This document shows, piece after piece, positions 6,778-13,067 of a stretch of 29,752 bases of DNA. The DNA comes from a virus, in the IMG/VR virus record IMGVR_UViG_3300039106_000208, positions 1-29,752 of that record; one strand, given 5' to 3'. Positions within the stretch are counted from its first letter, which is position 1. Every line of letters starts with the position of its first letter. The notes under the pieces are model-generated. The model was not told the DNA's origin. It saw only the letters and a list, made by a program, of their open reading frames with translations, and made no database searches. A program made the position numbers and the translations under genes.

Positions 6778-6810
6778 TTTGGATTGTGTATATAAGTTGT
6801 ACTATATTTG
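6778..6810 (+). promoter_or_regulatory. Bacteroidota-type promoter, copy A
   Basis: TTTG at 6778-6781 and TATATTTG at 6803-6810 are separated by 21 bases, matching the Bacteroidota consensus TTTG-N19/21-TAnnTTTG. The -33 region lies inside ATGTTTGGATTGTGT (6775-6789), which is identical to 17755-17769 on the minus strand. Transcription should start near 6817 and lead into the gene at 6842. Confidence 0.75.
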
Positions 6811-6841
6811 ATTTATCAAACAAACCAAAAAAACCAACGTT

Positions 6842-7075
6842 ATGAAACAAATTAAAAAAATTGGACAAGGCTATTATCAATCAGGTTATGGCAGAGGATT
6901 TAAAAAGAATCCTATTGTAAGACTTATTAATGGTAAAGCATATGTCAAAGATTCAACACAAACTCCATTTCAAACTGACTTAGAAGGATATGTAATGGTT
7001 AATGCTTTTAAAACAGGAGACCAAATATTCTTTGCAGCAGTTAGCTTAATTAAAGAACATAATTTACATAACTAA
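6842..7075 (+). CDS. Hypothetical protein, 77 aa
   Basis: A small basic protein that begins MKQIKKIGQGYYQSGYGRGF. The remainder alternates strands and turns, ending in VSLIKEHNLHN. No family is recognised. It is the first gene behind the strong promoter at 6778-6810, with a leader of about 25 bases (AACCAAAAAAACCAACGTT) resembling the repeated start leader. Its regulation is therefore the best supported in the region: the upstream two-site repeat should control it. Confidence 0.6.
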   Translation: MKQIKKIGQGYYQSGYGRGFKKNPIVRLINGKAYVKDSTQTPFQTDLEGYVMVNAFKTGDQIFFAAVSLIKEHNLHN

Positions 7076-7112
7076 CCCACGCAGGGGTGCGACTGTCCAA
7101 CGCACAATTTTT

Positions 7113-7202
7113 ATGAAAGACAAACAAAAACAATACAACTTTGAGGCAGCAGTAATTATGGTTTTAGCTATCTTAGCTACTGCATACATTCAAAATAATT
7201 AA
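7113..7202 (+). CDS. Tiny single-span membrane protein, 29 aa
   Basis: ATG at 7113 opens a 29-residue frame, MKDKQKQYNFEAAVIMVLAI and nine more residues. A short charged N-terminus precedes one hydrophobic helix. It is preceded by a small hairpin-like sequence (GTGCG and CGCAC around 7088-7103, followed by ATTTTT). The function is unknown. Support is the clean hydrophobic pattern and its place in a run of small genes. Confidence 0.4.
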   Translation: MKDKQKQYNFEAAVIMVLAILATAYIQNN

Positions 7203-7207
7203 ATCAT

Positions 7208-7267
7208 TACCCCTGCCACAATTATTAATTAACAAAATAAAGGGTGTTGGTTATATCGGTGGGGGTA
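7208..7267 (+). other. Possible long-loop hairpin in intergenic region
   Basis: TACCCCTGCC (7208-7217) can pair with GGTGGGGGTA (7258-7267) around a 40-base loop, just before the gene at 7279. The same arm pair, with short loops, forms the terminators at 9093 and 20053. Here the loop is long and the following T run is short (ATTTT), so it may be a terminator remnant or a structured leader. Confidence 0.3.
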
Positions 7268-7278
7268 TTTTAAAAACT

Positions 7279-7527
7279 ATGATTATGAATAAAAACATTG
7301 AAGATTTATTATATCCTAATAATAATAAACTTATACTTAATGATGATGAAATAACTACTACAATAGTAGATTGTGAATTAGATGAATATAGATGTACATT
7401 TAATGGAGCAGAAGATATACAAATAAATACAGAGGGTTATACTCATATAACATTAGATATTGATACACTTGAATCATTAATACTATTAATTAAGAAGGCA
7501 GAAAAAATGTATAATAAAATCAAATAA
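7279..7527 (+). CDS. Hypothetical acidic protein, 82 aa
   Basis: An acidic protein with an N-terminal DLLYPNNNKLILNDDE segment, a central beta-like stretch (TTIVDCELDEYRCTFNG) and a C-terminal helix (LESLILLIKKAEKMYNKIK). No domain is recognised. Start choice is between ATG 7279 and ATG 7285. It belongs to the run of small genes behind the 6778 promoter. Confidence 0.5.
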   Translation: MIMNKNIEDLLYPNNNKLILNDDEITTTIVDCELDEYRCTFNGAEDIQINTEGYTHITLDIDTLESLILLIKKAEKMYNKIK

Positions 7528-7530
7528 CCA

Positions 7531-7695
7531 ATGACAAACTACGAATTAAAACAAGGCATTTTAGACAAGTTAGAAATAGAAGGTTTAATTTCAAGGATTG
7601 AAAAACTTGAACATCAATTAGCAGAAAAGGAACAGGAACTCAAAAAGCTGACAAAGGAATTTATTTCATTACAACACGAATTCTATAAAGATTAA
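7531..7695 (+). CDS. Short coiled-coil protein, 54 aa
   Basis: ATG 7531 to TAA 7693 encodes a helical protein with clear heptad spacing: LISRIEKLEHQLAEKEQELK then KLTKEFISLQHEF. It is likely a dimeric coiled coil, possibly an adaptor or a small antagonist of a host protein, but nothing identifies a partner. It starts three bases after the previous stop (TAACCAATG), a shortened form of the repeated leader. Confidence 0.5.
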   Translation: MTNYELKQGILDKLEIEGLISRIEKLEHQLAEKEQELKKLTKEFISLQHEFYKD

Positions 7696-7698
7696 CCT

Positions 7699-7833
7699 AT
7701 GAAAACAGCAAACAAAATAAAATTAGCTAAAAATCTTTTTGAAGGAGGATTAAAATGGGATGCTTGGGTTAAGTTAAATTTATATTATAAAAACTTAAAA
7801 GTAATTAAAAGATTAATTCACCAAAACAAATAA
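7699..7833 (+). CDS. Small basic protein, 44 aa
   Basis: ATG 7699 to TAA 7831. The product begins MKTANKIKLAKNLFEGGLKW and is Lys-rich with few acidic residues. The spacing from the previous stop is TAACCTATG, a shortened form of the leader repeat. The last four codons (HQNK) are written by the next leader copy at 7821. No family is recognised. Confidence 0.45.
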   Translation: MKTANKIKLAKNLFEGGLKWDAWVKLNLYYKNLKVIKRLIHQNK

Positions 7834-7839
7834 CCTATG
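7821..7839 (+). promoter_or_regulatory. Start-associated leader repeat, copy 3
   Basis: CCAAAACAAATAACCTATG, an exact 19-base copy. The internal TAA is the stop of the preceding 44-residue gene and the ATG starts the next, the same arrangement as at 410-428. Confidence 0.65.
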
Positions 7840-7998
7840 GGAAGCCAATTACAATACAAGACACAATGCCTTAAGAGAAATTTAATTAGTGGTACATACC
7901 AAAGAGGCAAAAATGGTAAATGGTATAGACAATATTGCAGAAACTATGCTAATGGATTTATATCTGAATCAGATAAACAATTAATAGAAAACCTATAA
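7837..7998 (+). CDS. Small basic protein, 53 aa
   Basis: ATG 7837 to TAA 7996. It is rich in Arg, Lys, Tyr and Gln, with GTYQRGKNGKWYRQYCRNYA in the middle, which looks like a small nucleic-acid-binding or beta-strand protein. The start is fixed by an exact copy of the 19-base leader. The function is unknown. Confidence 0.5.
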   Translation: MGSQLQYKTQCLKRNLISGTYQRGKNGKWYRQYCRNYANGFISESDKQLIENL

Positions 7999-8017
7999 CC
8001 AAAACAAATAACCTATG
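7999..8017 (+). promoter_or_regulatory. Start-associated leader repeat, copy 4
   Basis: CCAAAACAAATAACCTATG, an exact copy. It starts on the base after the preceding stop codon and ends in the next start codon, so the whole intergenic region is the repeat. Confidence 0.65.
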
Positions 8018-8206
8018 ATACAAGATTTAAATGAAATTAATTACCAAATTAATGAAGGAAGATTATTAATGGCAGCATTAGCAATCATTACTACTGAATG
8101 TAGAACAGATAAAACACCTAATGAAGTAATAAGCGAATTAAACCAACGAGCAGACGATATGTTTCAGGTTACTGAACTAAAAATAGAAACCTATCCAGAT
8201 AAATAA
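8015..8206 (+). CDS. Hypothetical helical protein, 63 aa
   Basis: An acidic, mainly helical protein: MIQDLNEINYQINEGRLLMA, a short hydrophobic AALAIITTEC segment, then TPNEVISELNQRADDMFQ. It has no motif of known function. The start codon is the end of an exact leader copy, and the gene is followed immediately by another. Confidence 0.5.
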   Translation: MIQDLNEINYQINEGRLLMAALAIITTECRTDKTPNEVISELNQRADDMFQVTELKIETYPDK

Positions 8207-8225
8207 CCAAAACAAATAACCTATG
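8207..8225 (+). promoter_or_regulatory. Start-associated leader repeat, copy 5
   Basis: CCAAAACAAATAACCTATG, an exact copy occupying the entire space between the stop at 8204-8206 and the next start. Confidence 0.65.
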
Positions 8226-8327
8226 AGGTTTATAAAGTTCTTTATTATTAGCATACCTTTGGCTTGTTTAATATATGTAATTGTATTATCTTTATGCAAA
8301 ATCAAAAACGTATGTGGGAAAAAATAA
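8223..8327 (+). CDS. Tiny membrane protein, 34 aa
   Basis: ATG 8223 to TAA 8325 encodes MRFIKFFIISIPLACLIYVI and 14 further residues. One hydrophobic helix has positive charges at both ends. It overlaps the first 16 bases of the tail chaperone gene. The start is set by an exact leader repeat. It is probably inserted in the inner membrane; function unknown. Confidence 0.5.
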   Translation: MRFIKFFIISIPLACLIYVIVLSLCKIKNVCGKK

Positions 8328-8983
8328 ACGTCTGGCAATATCAGCAGATATACAATCTTTATAATTCAAAGGATAATTACACTACTGATTTAGAAGTAGA
8401 TAGTAAATTAGTTTCAATAGTTAATGATATAACAGAAGCACAGGTTGACAGTTTGCCATTAAGTGAATTTAACAAGCTAAAGGAAAGTATTAAATTTTTG
8501 ACTGAACCGATTGTAGGTAAGCCTGTTAAATATATTAAAATAAGTAAAAGTAAAAGGTATAAAATTAACTATGATGTTAGCAAGATGCCATTTGCTAGGT
8601 ATATAGAGAGCAAAGTATTTAGTGAAGATTTGTATGGCAATCTGCACAAGTTGGCAGCAACTATGGTTATACCACAAAAGAAAAGATATGGATTCTGGGT
8701 TACAGAAAAGTATGACGCTAGTAAGCATGAGCAATATTCAGATGATATGCTGACTGCTAGATTTGTAGATGTTTATCATTCGCTTGTTTTTTTTTATCAA
8801 GTATACAGAAATTGGATAGAAGTTTCACAGGATTATATGGTGAACAAAATGATGGAAGCAGGGATGACACAGGCACAGGGGAAAGAGGCGGTTCAAAGTT
8901 TATGCAGTATTTTGGATGGCAATATTCCACCAAACTTATTGCCGAGTACGAAAATTGCACAGTTACAGAAGCGTATGAACTAA
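8312..8983 (+). CDS. Tail assembly chaperone (G-like)
   Basis: A 223-residue protein. I start at ATG 8312 (MWEKINVWQYQQIYNLYNS), since the frame upstream of it is a hydrophobic read-through of the preceding tiny gene. The N-terminal part resembles phage tail assembly chaperones that bind the tape measure: an inner W-Q-Y-Q-Q-I-Y helix, a PLSEFNKLKESIKFL helix, a beta hairpin (KRYKINYDVSKMPFARYIES), then LHKLAATMVIP. At T9 (8787-8795) a -1 shift joins residue 161 to a 90-residue extension. This is the classic G/GT arrangement of long-tailed phages. Unshifted translation continues 62 more residues to 8983, overlapping the extension in another frame. Confidence 0.65.
   Translation: MWEKINVWQYQQIYNLYNSKDNYTTDLEVDSKLVSIVNDITEAQVDSLPLSEFNKLKESIKFLTEPIVGKPVKYIKISKSKRYKINYDVSKMPFARYIESKVFSEDLYGNLHKLAATMVIPQKKRYGFWVTEKYDASKHEQYSDDMLTARFVDVYHSLVFFYQVYRNWIEVSQDYMVNKMMEAGMTQAQGKEAVQSLCSILDGNIPPNLLPSTKIAQLQKRMN
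8788..8794 (+). other. Candidate -1 ribosomal frameshift site
   Basis: Within a run of nine Ts (8787-8795) the zero frame reads GTT TTT TTT TAT, giving the slippery heptamer T TTT TTT at 8788-8794. Both tRNAs can re-pair after slipping back one base. The -1 frame is open from here to TAG at 9064. A sequencing slip in the homopolymer is the main alternative. Confidence 0.55.
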
Positions 8984-9066
8984 GTACAATAGAGTGCTTA
9001 AATATATTAGCATACTTAAAAGCTAAGGCTGATTTTGACAAAGAACAAATAAGAAAGATTAGATAG
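8794..9066 (+). CDS. Frameshifted C-terminal domain of the tail chaperone (T-like)
   Basis: Read in the -1 frame after the T9 site, this adds 90 residues: a Gly/Asp-rich linker (EQNDGSRDDTGTGERGGSK) and a compact helical domain (MQYFGWQYSTKLIAEYENCT then ECLNILAYLKAKADFDKEQI). A linker plus short helical domain supplied by frameshifting is what the T part of the lambda-type GT protein looks like. The fusion would be 251 residues. Separate initiation at ATG 8902 (54 residues) is the alternative. In lambda-type phages, GT binds both tape measure and tube subunits during tail assembly. Confidence 0.6.
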   Translation, partial: LSSIQKLDRSFTGLYGEQNDGSRDDTGTGERGGSKFMQYFGWQYSTKLIAEYENCTVTEAYELSTIECLNILAYLKAKADFDKEQIRKIR

Positions 9067-9092
9067 TGCATATAGGTTTTTTGGTTTGCTGA

Positions 9093-9116
9093 CCCCTGCC
9101 CTTAAAAAAGGTGGGG
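9093..9116 (+). terminator. Rho-independent-type hairpin after the chaperone genes
   Basis: CCCCTGCCCTT and AAGGTGGGG can form a stem closed by an AAAA loop; GTTAGTTATTTTTAT follows. The T run is not immediate, so termination may be partial. It lies 26 bases after the stop at 9066. Confidence 0.55.
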
Positions 9117-9130
9117 GTTAGTTATTTTTA

Positions 9131-9138
9131 TATCTTTG
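9131..9138 (+). promoter_or_regulatory. Possible -7 element before tail completion gene
   Basis: TATCTTTG followed by C fits TAnnTTTGY and directly follows a terminator. No TTTG is present at the proper upstream distance, so the promoter would be weak or would need another factor. Its expected start point is about 8 bases before ATG 9153. Confidence 0.25.
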
Positions 9139-9152
9139 CCCTATTTATTAGT

Positions 9153-9821
9153 ATGAGCATTAGTAAAGCACAGGCAAAAGCAATTGGTGATGGATTCCTA
9201 AATTCATTAGGTGAGCAACCTATGAAAGAAGTGGAAATGCCTGTTATTGAAAGAATACTAAAAGACTTTGGTGGTGATTTTATAACTGCTGCCCAGAAGA
9301 ATCTTAATAAAAATAATTCAATTGCTTCAGGTGCTATTGATGATATAAGGATGAATTTTACAAAGTTTGCCACTAGTTATACTATTTCATTAGGTTACCC
9401 TAAAAGTGAACCTGCTTCTAAATATTGGGACTTTATAAATAAAGGGGTTAAAGGTACTAAGAATATAAAAGCAGATGGAAAGACACCTTACAAATTTAAG
9501 TCAGGTAAAAAGGCTATTCCAATAGCTGCTGCAGAAAAATGGCTAGGATATAATAAGTTAAAAGCAACTTCAATAAAACCTTATAAGAAAAAGGGTATTG
9601 AAACAAAAGCAATAGAAGGGAAAAAATCATTGGCTTATATGTTAGCTAGGTCAATACATAGAAAGGGTATTAGGTCAACACACTATTTTGACAATGCCCA
9701 AAAAGAAGTGTTTGGTAAAAACTTTTATGAAGTAATGGAAGCAGCATTAGGAAAAGATATTCAAATTAAAATTAGACAAATAGGTAAAGAATTAAAAAAT
9801 GGCAATAACAATACAAAGTAG
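9153..9821 (+). CDS. Tail completion / HK97 gp10-like protein
   Basis: A 222-residue basic protein. The centre YWDFINKGVKGTKNIKADGK, followed by TPYKFKSGKKAIP, matches the Y-x-x-F-V-N-x-G-x-x-x-x-K core seen in HK97-gp10-like tail completion proteins. MLARSIHRKGIRSTHYFDNA matches the R-x-I-x-x-x-G-x-x-x-x-x-F segment near their C-terminus. It would sit at the head-proximal end of the tail. ATG 9153 is chosen because the upstream GTG extension (from 9111) is read through the terminator hairpin. The gene overlaps the next by 23 bases. Confidence 0.6.
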   Translation: MSISKAQAKAIGDGFLNSLGEQPMKEVEMPVIERILKDFGGDFITAAQKNLNKNNSIASGAIDDIRMNFTKFATSYTISLGYPKSEPASKYWDFINKGVKGTKNIKADGKTPYKFKSGKKAIPIAAAEKWLGYNKLKATSIKPYKKKGIETKAIEGKKSLAYMLARSIHRKGIRSTHYFDNAQKEVFGKNFYEVMEAALGKDIQIKIRQIGKELKNGNNNTK

Positions 9822-11025
9822 TCCTGCACCTTATTCAAGTATGCATGATGACTTATGGTACGTTTCAAGTTCAACTAATGTAGGTCAAACTGCATTTAAA
9901 TTCGTTTATGATGTTTATGTAAACGGAGCACAAGTAAGCAGAACAAAGGTATATCCTTCACCATCAGGAGAAGGTAGCTATGGTGTATTCAATGCTTCAC
10001 CAATGGTGCGTAGTTATGTAACTAATTACTTTGAACCATCTGGCAGTTCAATATTAGTGGCATCAAATGATAAAATAAAGGTAGATAGTACAATCAAGAT
10101 AGGTGAAGAATATGTAAGTGGTGGGAACTTGATAACAAATCTTAATTTAGTTTCAGGTGCTTTGAGTGCTTATAATTATTATCCCCCATTATTTGCAGAT
10201 ATTTTATTTGTTAATAATAATACACCATTAGTATTATCTGATTATTATGATAATCTATTATTGGAAAACTTTACAGACGATTGGATTACGGAAAGGGATA
10301 CCCAAAATATTACTATTGAATATGGTGATAATTTCTATGCTACCTATTTTAAAATAACTTCAGGTACTTATTCAGCATGGGTTGATGTAGTTAATGAAGG
10401 TGGCACAGTATTGGATACTGCAAGTGGTAATATAACATTTAGCGGTGAAATGAATCTATTCAATTGTCAGGCAGGACATATAAATACCTTTGCAGGTAGA
10501 ACATTAATAACAGAGAATACATATGGCTATAATGTTTATTTAAAACGAGGGGTAGCGGTATCTAGGAAATTGCAGTTCATTCAAAAGTGCTATCCTAAAT
10601 ATAAGCAATATAATCTGCATTTCCTTAATAGGCTAGGCGGTTGGGATACCATGAAATTTGCATTGGTTAATAAAAGGTCAACAGAAGTACAAAGGGCATC
10701 ATATAGAAGAAACGATTGGCAGCTTTCTGGCAATACAATGACAAATATAGATTCATACAATAAGTATAATGAAACTACTTTGAATTATGCAATTCAGCAT
10801 AAGGATAAATTCCATTTAGTTTCTGATTGGGTTAGTGAACAGGATTATGAATGGTTAGCACAATTATTTGCAAGTACAATTACATACATGGAAGTACAAG
10901 GTGCATATTTCCCTGTAACAATTAGCAGCACAAACTATGAATATAAATTAGAAAGTTCTGATAAATTATTCAACTTTGAAATAGATATTGAAGTAGGTAA
11001 ATATTTAACAAGTCAATTTAGATAA
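9799..11025 (+). CDS. Tail structural protein (distal tail/baseplate type), 408 aa
   Basis: A beta-rich virion protein. The start MAITIQSSPAPYSSMHDDLW is followed by YVSSSTNVGQTAFKFVYDVY, a pattern I know from Bacteroidota phage tail clusters. The middle is Ser/Thr/Asn-rich beta structure. The C-terminal third contains LHFLNRLGGWDTMKFAL and WLAQLFASTITYMEVQG, probably a folded tail-tip domain. It sits between the tail completion gene and a larger tail protein and shares a base with the latter's start (TAATG). It is probably part of the tail tip; the exact subunit is not determined. Confidence 0.55.
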   Translation: MAITIQSSPAPYSSMHDDLWYVSSSTNVGQTAFKFVYDVYVNGAQVSRTKVYPSPSGEGSYGVFNASPMVRSYVTNYFEPSGSSILVASNDKIKVDSTIKIGEEYVSGGNLITNLNLVSGALSAYNYYPPLFADILFVNNNTPLVLSDYYDNLLLENFTDDWITERDTQNITIEYGDNFYATYFKITSGTYSAWVDVVNEGGTVLDTASGNITFSGEMNLFNCQAGHINTFAGRTLITENTYGYNVYLKRGVAVSRKLQFIQKCYPKYKQYNLHFLNRLGGWDTMKFALVNKRSTEVQRASYRRNDWQLSGNTMTNIDSYNKYNETTLNYAIQHKDKFHLVSDWVSEQDYEWLAQLFASTITYMEVQGAYFPVTISSTNYEYKLESSDKLFNFEIDIEVGKYLTSQFR

Positions 11026-13067
11026 TGATTAGTACAGAAATATATATTGAAGATTACAAATTAGACTTATTGCAAGATATAAGTACAGAGTTTACATATA
11101 CTATTGATGACATTAATGACTTCGGTTCAAAGAATACATCATTTAGTAAAACATTATCATTATCAGGTACTGCTAGAAATAACCAGATATTTGGATTTAT
11201 ATTTGACTTAGGCAATGCAAACTTTACTGATGATACATTGCCAAATGTTAATTATAATTTCAATGCTTCTAAGTCTGCACAATGTAAAATCTTTATTGAC
11301 AAAGTACAGATATTTAAAGGAACATTAAGGATATTGGAAATAGTAAGTGAAGGTAAAACAATAGAATACCAATGTTCAGTATTTGGTGAATTAGGTGGGT
11401 TTATGAATTCATTAGGTAATTCAAGATTAGAAGACTTGGATTTTAGTGCTTATGACCATACTTACAATGTTAGTAATATAACAGGAAGTTGGGATGCATC
11501 TGCAGGTTCTGGATATTACTACCCATTAATTGATTACGGTAATGTAAGTACAGACAAAGTTAATTTTCAATTTAGTGCATTTAAACCTGCTTTCTATGTT
11601 AAGCAATACATAGATAAAATTTTTGAAGGTACTGATTACACATATGAATCTGATTTCTTTAATAGCAGTTTCTTTAAAAGATTAATTATACCACATAATC
11701 AAAAGACTTTAACAAGTTCAAGCAATACACAATTATCTGCATTGCCTGTTAGTCAAACATATAGTGATTACGGTACAGATTTTTATTTAGAATTTGGTGC
11801 TACATTATTAGGTAACTTTACAACTGATGGAATAACGTTTACATATACAGGAGCAATAACAAAGACAATAAATATAAATTTCACATTAAGTGGTGAATAT
11901 ACTTTAGGATATGCAGGTTCATTTCATGTTAGAAAAAATGGTGGCATAATTGGTACTTATTATGTAGGTGCAGGATTTCAAGGTAATTTATTTGATGCAA
12001 CTATTTCTATAACAGGTGTGTCAATTTCAACAAGTGATGCAATTTCTGTTACTTTTGATATTGCACATATTGGTGATAGTGACTATGAATTAATTGCATC
12101 AATAGGTACTTTAGATTTTACTACTACAAGTGTTGAAATAGTTCCTGTTGGTTATAATGAAACTATTGTAGCTAATAGCACAATTCCTAAAGGTATATTT
12201 CAAAGAGACTTTTTGTTAAGTATTGCTAAGATGTTTAATTTATATATATATGATGATACTTATGATGATAAGAAAATTCACATAAAACCTTATATAGATT
12301 TTTATCCAACATCAAGTGCTGATGCATTAGATTGGAGCAATAAAATAGATAGGTCGAAGCCATTGAGCATAAAGCCAATGAGTGAATTAAATGCCAGATA
12401 TTATCACTATAAATTTAAAGAAGACAATGATTTCTATAATGAAAACTACAAAAAGAAATATAACGAAAGTTATGGTGACAGGATATATGATACTTCATAT
12501 GATTTTAGTAAAAATACAGAAAGTGTTGAAGTAATATTTGCACCTTCTGTTTTATTTCAAGCAACAGGAACTGACAAAAAATATCCTGCTATATATAAGT
12601 TATCTAATAATAATAGTAAAGAGGATTCAATGGATAGTGTTATTAGAATAATGCAAGTGAAAAAGATTACAGGTGTAACATCATGGACAATTAAAAATGG
12701 TGCTACTACATTATCTACATTGACATCATATGGATATGCAGGTCATTTGGATGACCCTAATAACCCTACTAATGATATTAACTTTGGTTCACCTAAGGAA
12801 ATACAAATAGTAGTTTCTAATTATCCTACTACTAATTTATTCAATGCATATCATTCTGAATACATTGCAGAAATAACAGATAAAAATAGTAAGCTATTAA
12901 CCTGTTCTGCTTTATTAAATACAATAGATATATTTAATTTAGACTTCAGTAAATACATCTGGATAGATGGTATATTATTTAGATTGAATAAGGTTGAAGG
13001 GTATAACCCAATGGAATACAATACAACGAAAATAAGTTTATTAAAAGTAATTGAAACAACATACTAA
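11025..13067 (+). CDS. Large tail protein (hub-like), 680 aa
   Basis: The N-terminus reads MISTEIYIEDYKLDLLQDIS, then DDINDFGSKNTSFSKTLSLS, which matches a Bacteroidota phage tail family with the N-x-x-F-S-K-T-I-x-L-x-G-T block (about 37-52). A beta-sandwich stretch at about 235-370 (TDGITFTYTGAITKTININF and following) may be an inserted carbohydrate-binding or Ig-like module. After about 385 comes a second conserved part (IFQRDFLLSIAKMFNLYIYD, then KKIHIKPYIDFYP) like tail-hub domains. It directly precedes the tape measure, where hub proteins interact during assembly. Assignment as hub is inferred. Confidence 0.55.
   Translation: MISTEIYIEDYKLDLLQDISTEFTYTIDDINDFGSKNTSFSKTLSLSGTARNNQIFGFIFDLGNANFTDDTLPNVNYNFNASKSAQCKIFIDKVQIFKGTLRILEIVSEGKTIEYQCSVFGELGGFMNSLGNSRLEDLDFSAYDHTYNVSNITGSWDASAGSGYYYPLIDYGNVSTDKVNFQFSAFKPAFYVKQYIDKIFEGTDYTYESDFFNSSFFKRLIIPHNQKTLTSSSNTQLSALPVSQTYSDYGTDFYLEFGATLLGNFTTDGITFTYTGAITKTININFTLSGEYTLGYAGSFHVRKNGGIIGTYYVGAGFQGNLFDATISITGVSISTSDAISVTFDIAHIGDSDYELIASIGTLDFTTTSVEIVPVGYNETIVANSTIPKGIFQRDFLLSIAKMFNLYIYDDTYDDKKIHIKPYIDFYPTSSADALDWSNKIDRSKPLSIKPMSELNARYYHYKFKEDNDFYNENYKKKYNESYGDRIYDTSYDFSKNTESVEVIFAPSVLFQATGTDKKYPAIYKLSNNNSKEDSMDSVIRIMQVKKITGVTSWTIKNGATTLSTLTSYGYAGHLDDPNNPTNDINFGSPKEIQIVVSNYPTTNLFNAYHSEYIAEITDKNSKLLTCSALLNTIDIFNLDFSKYIWIDGILFRLNKVEGYNPMEYNTTKISLLKVIETTY

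Noticed and set aside
8757-9071. 104-residue leftward frame opposite the tail chaperone
   Set aside because: It runs across the frameshift overlap and is the antisense shadow of two real rightward frames. No leftward promoter is near it.
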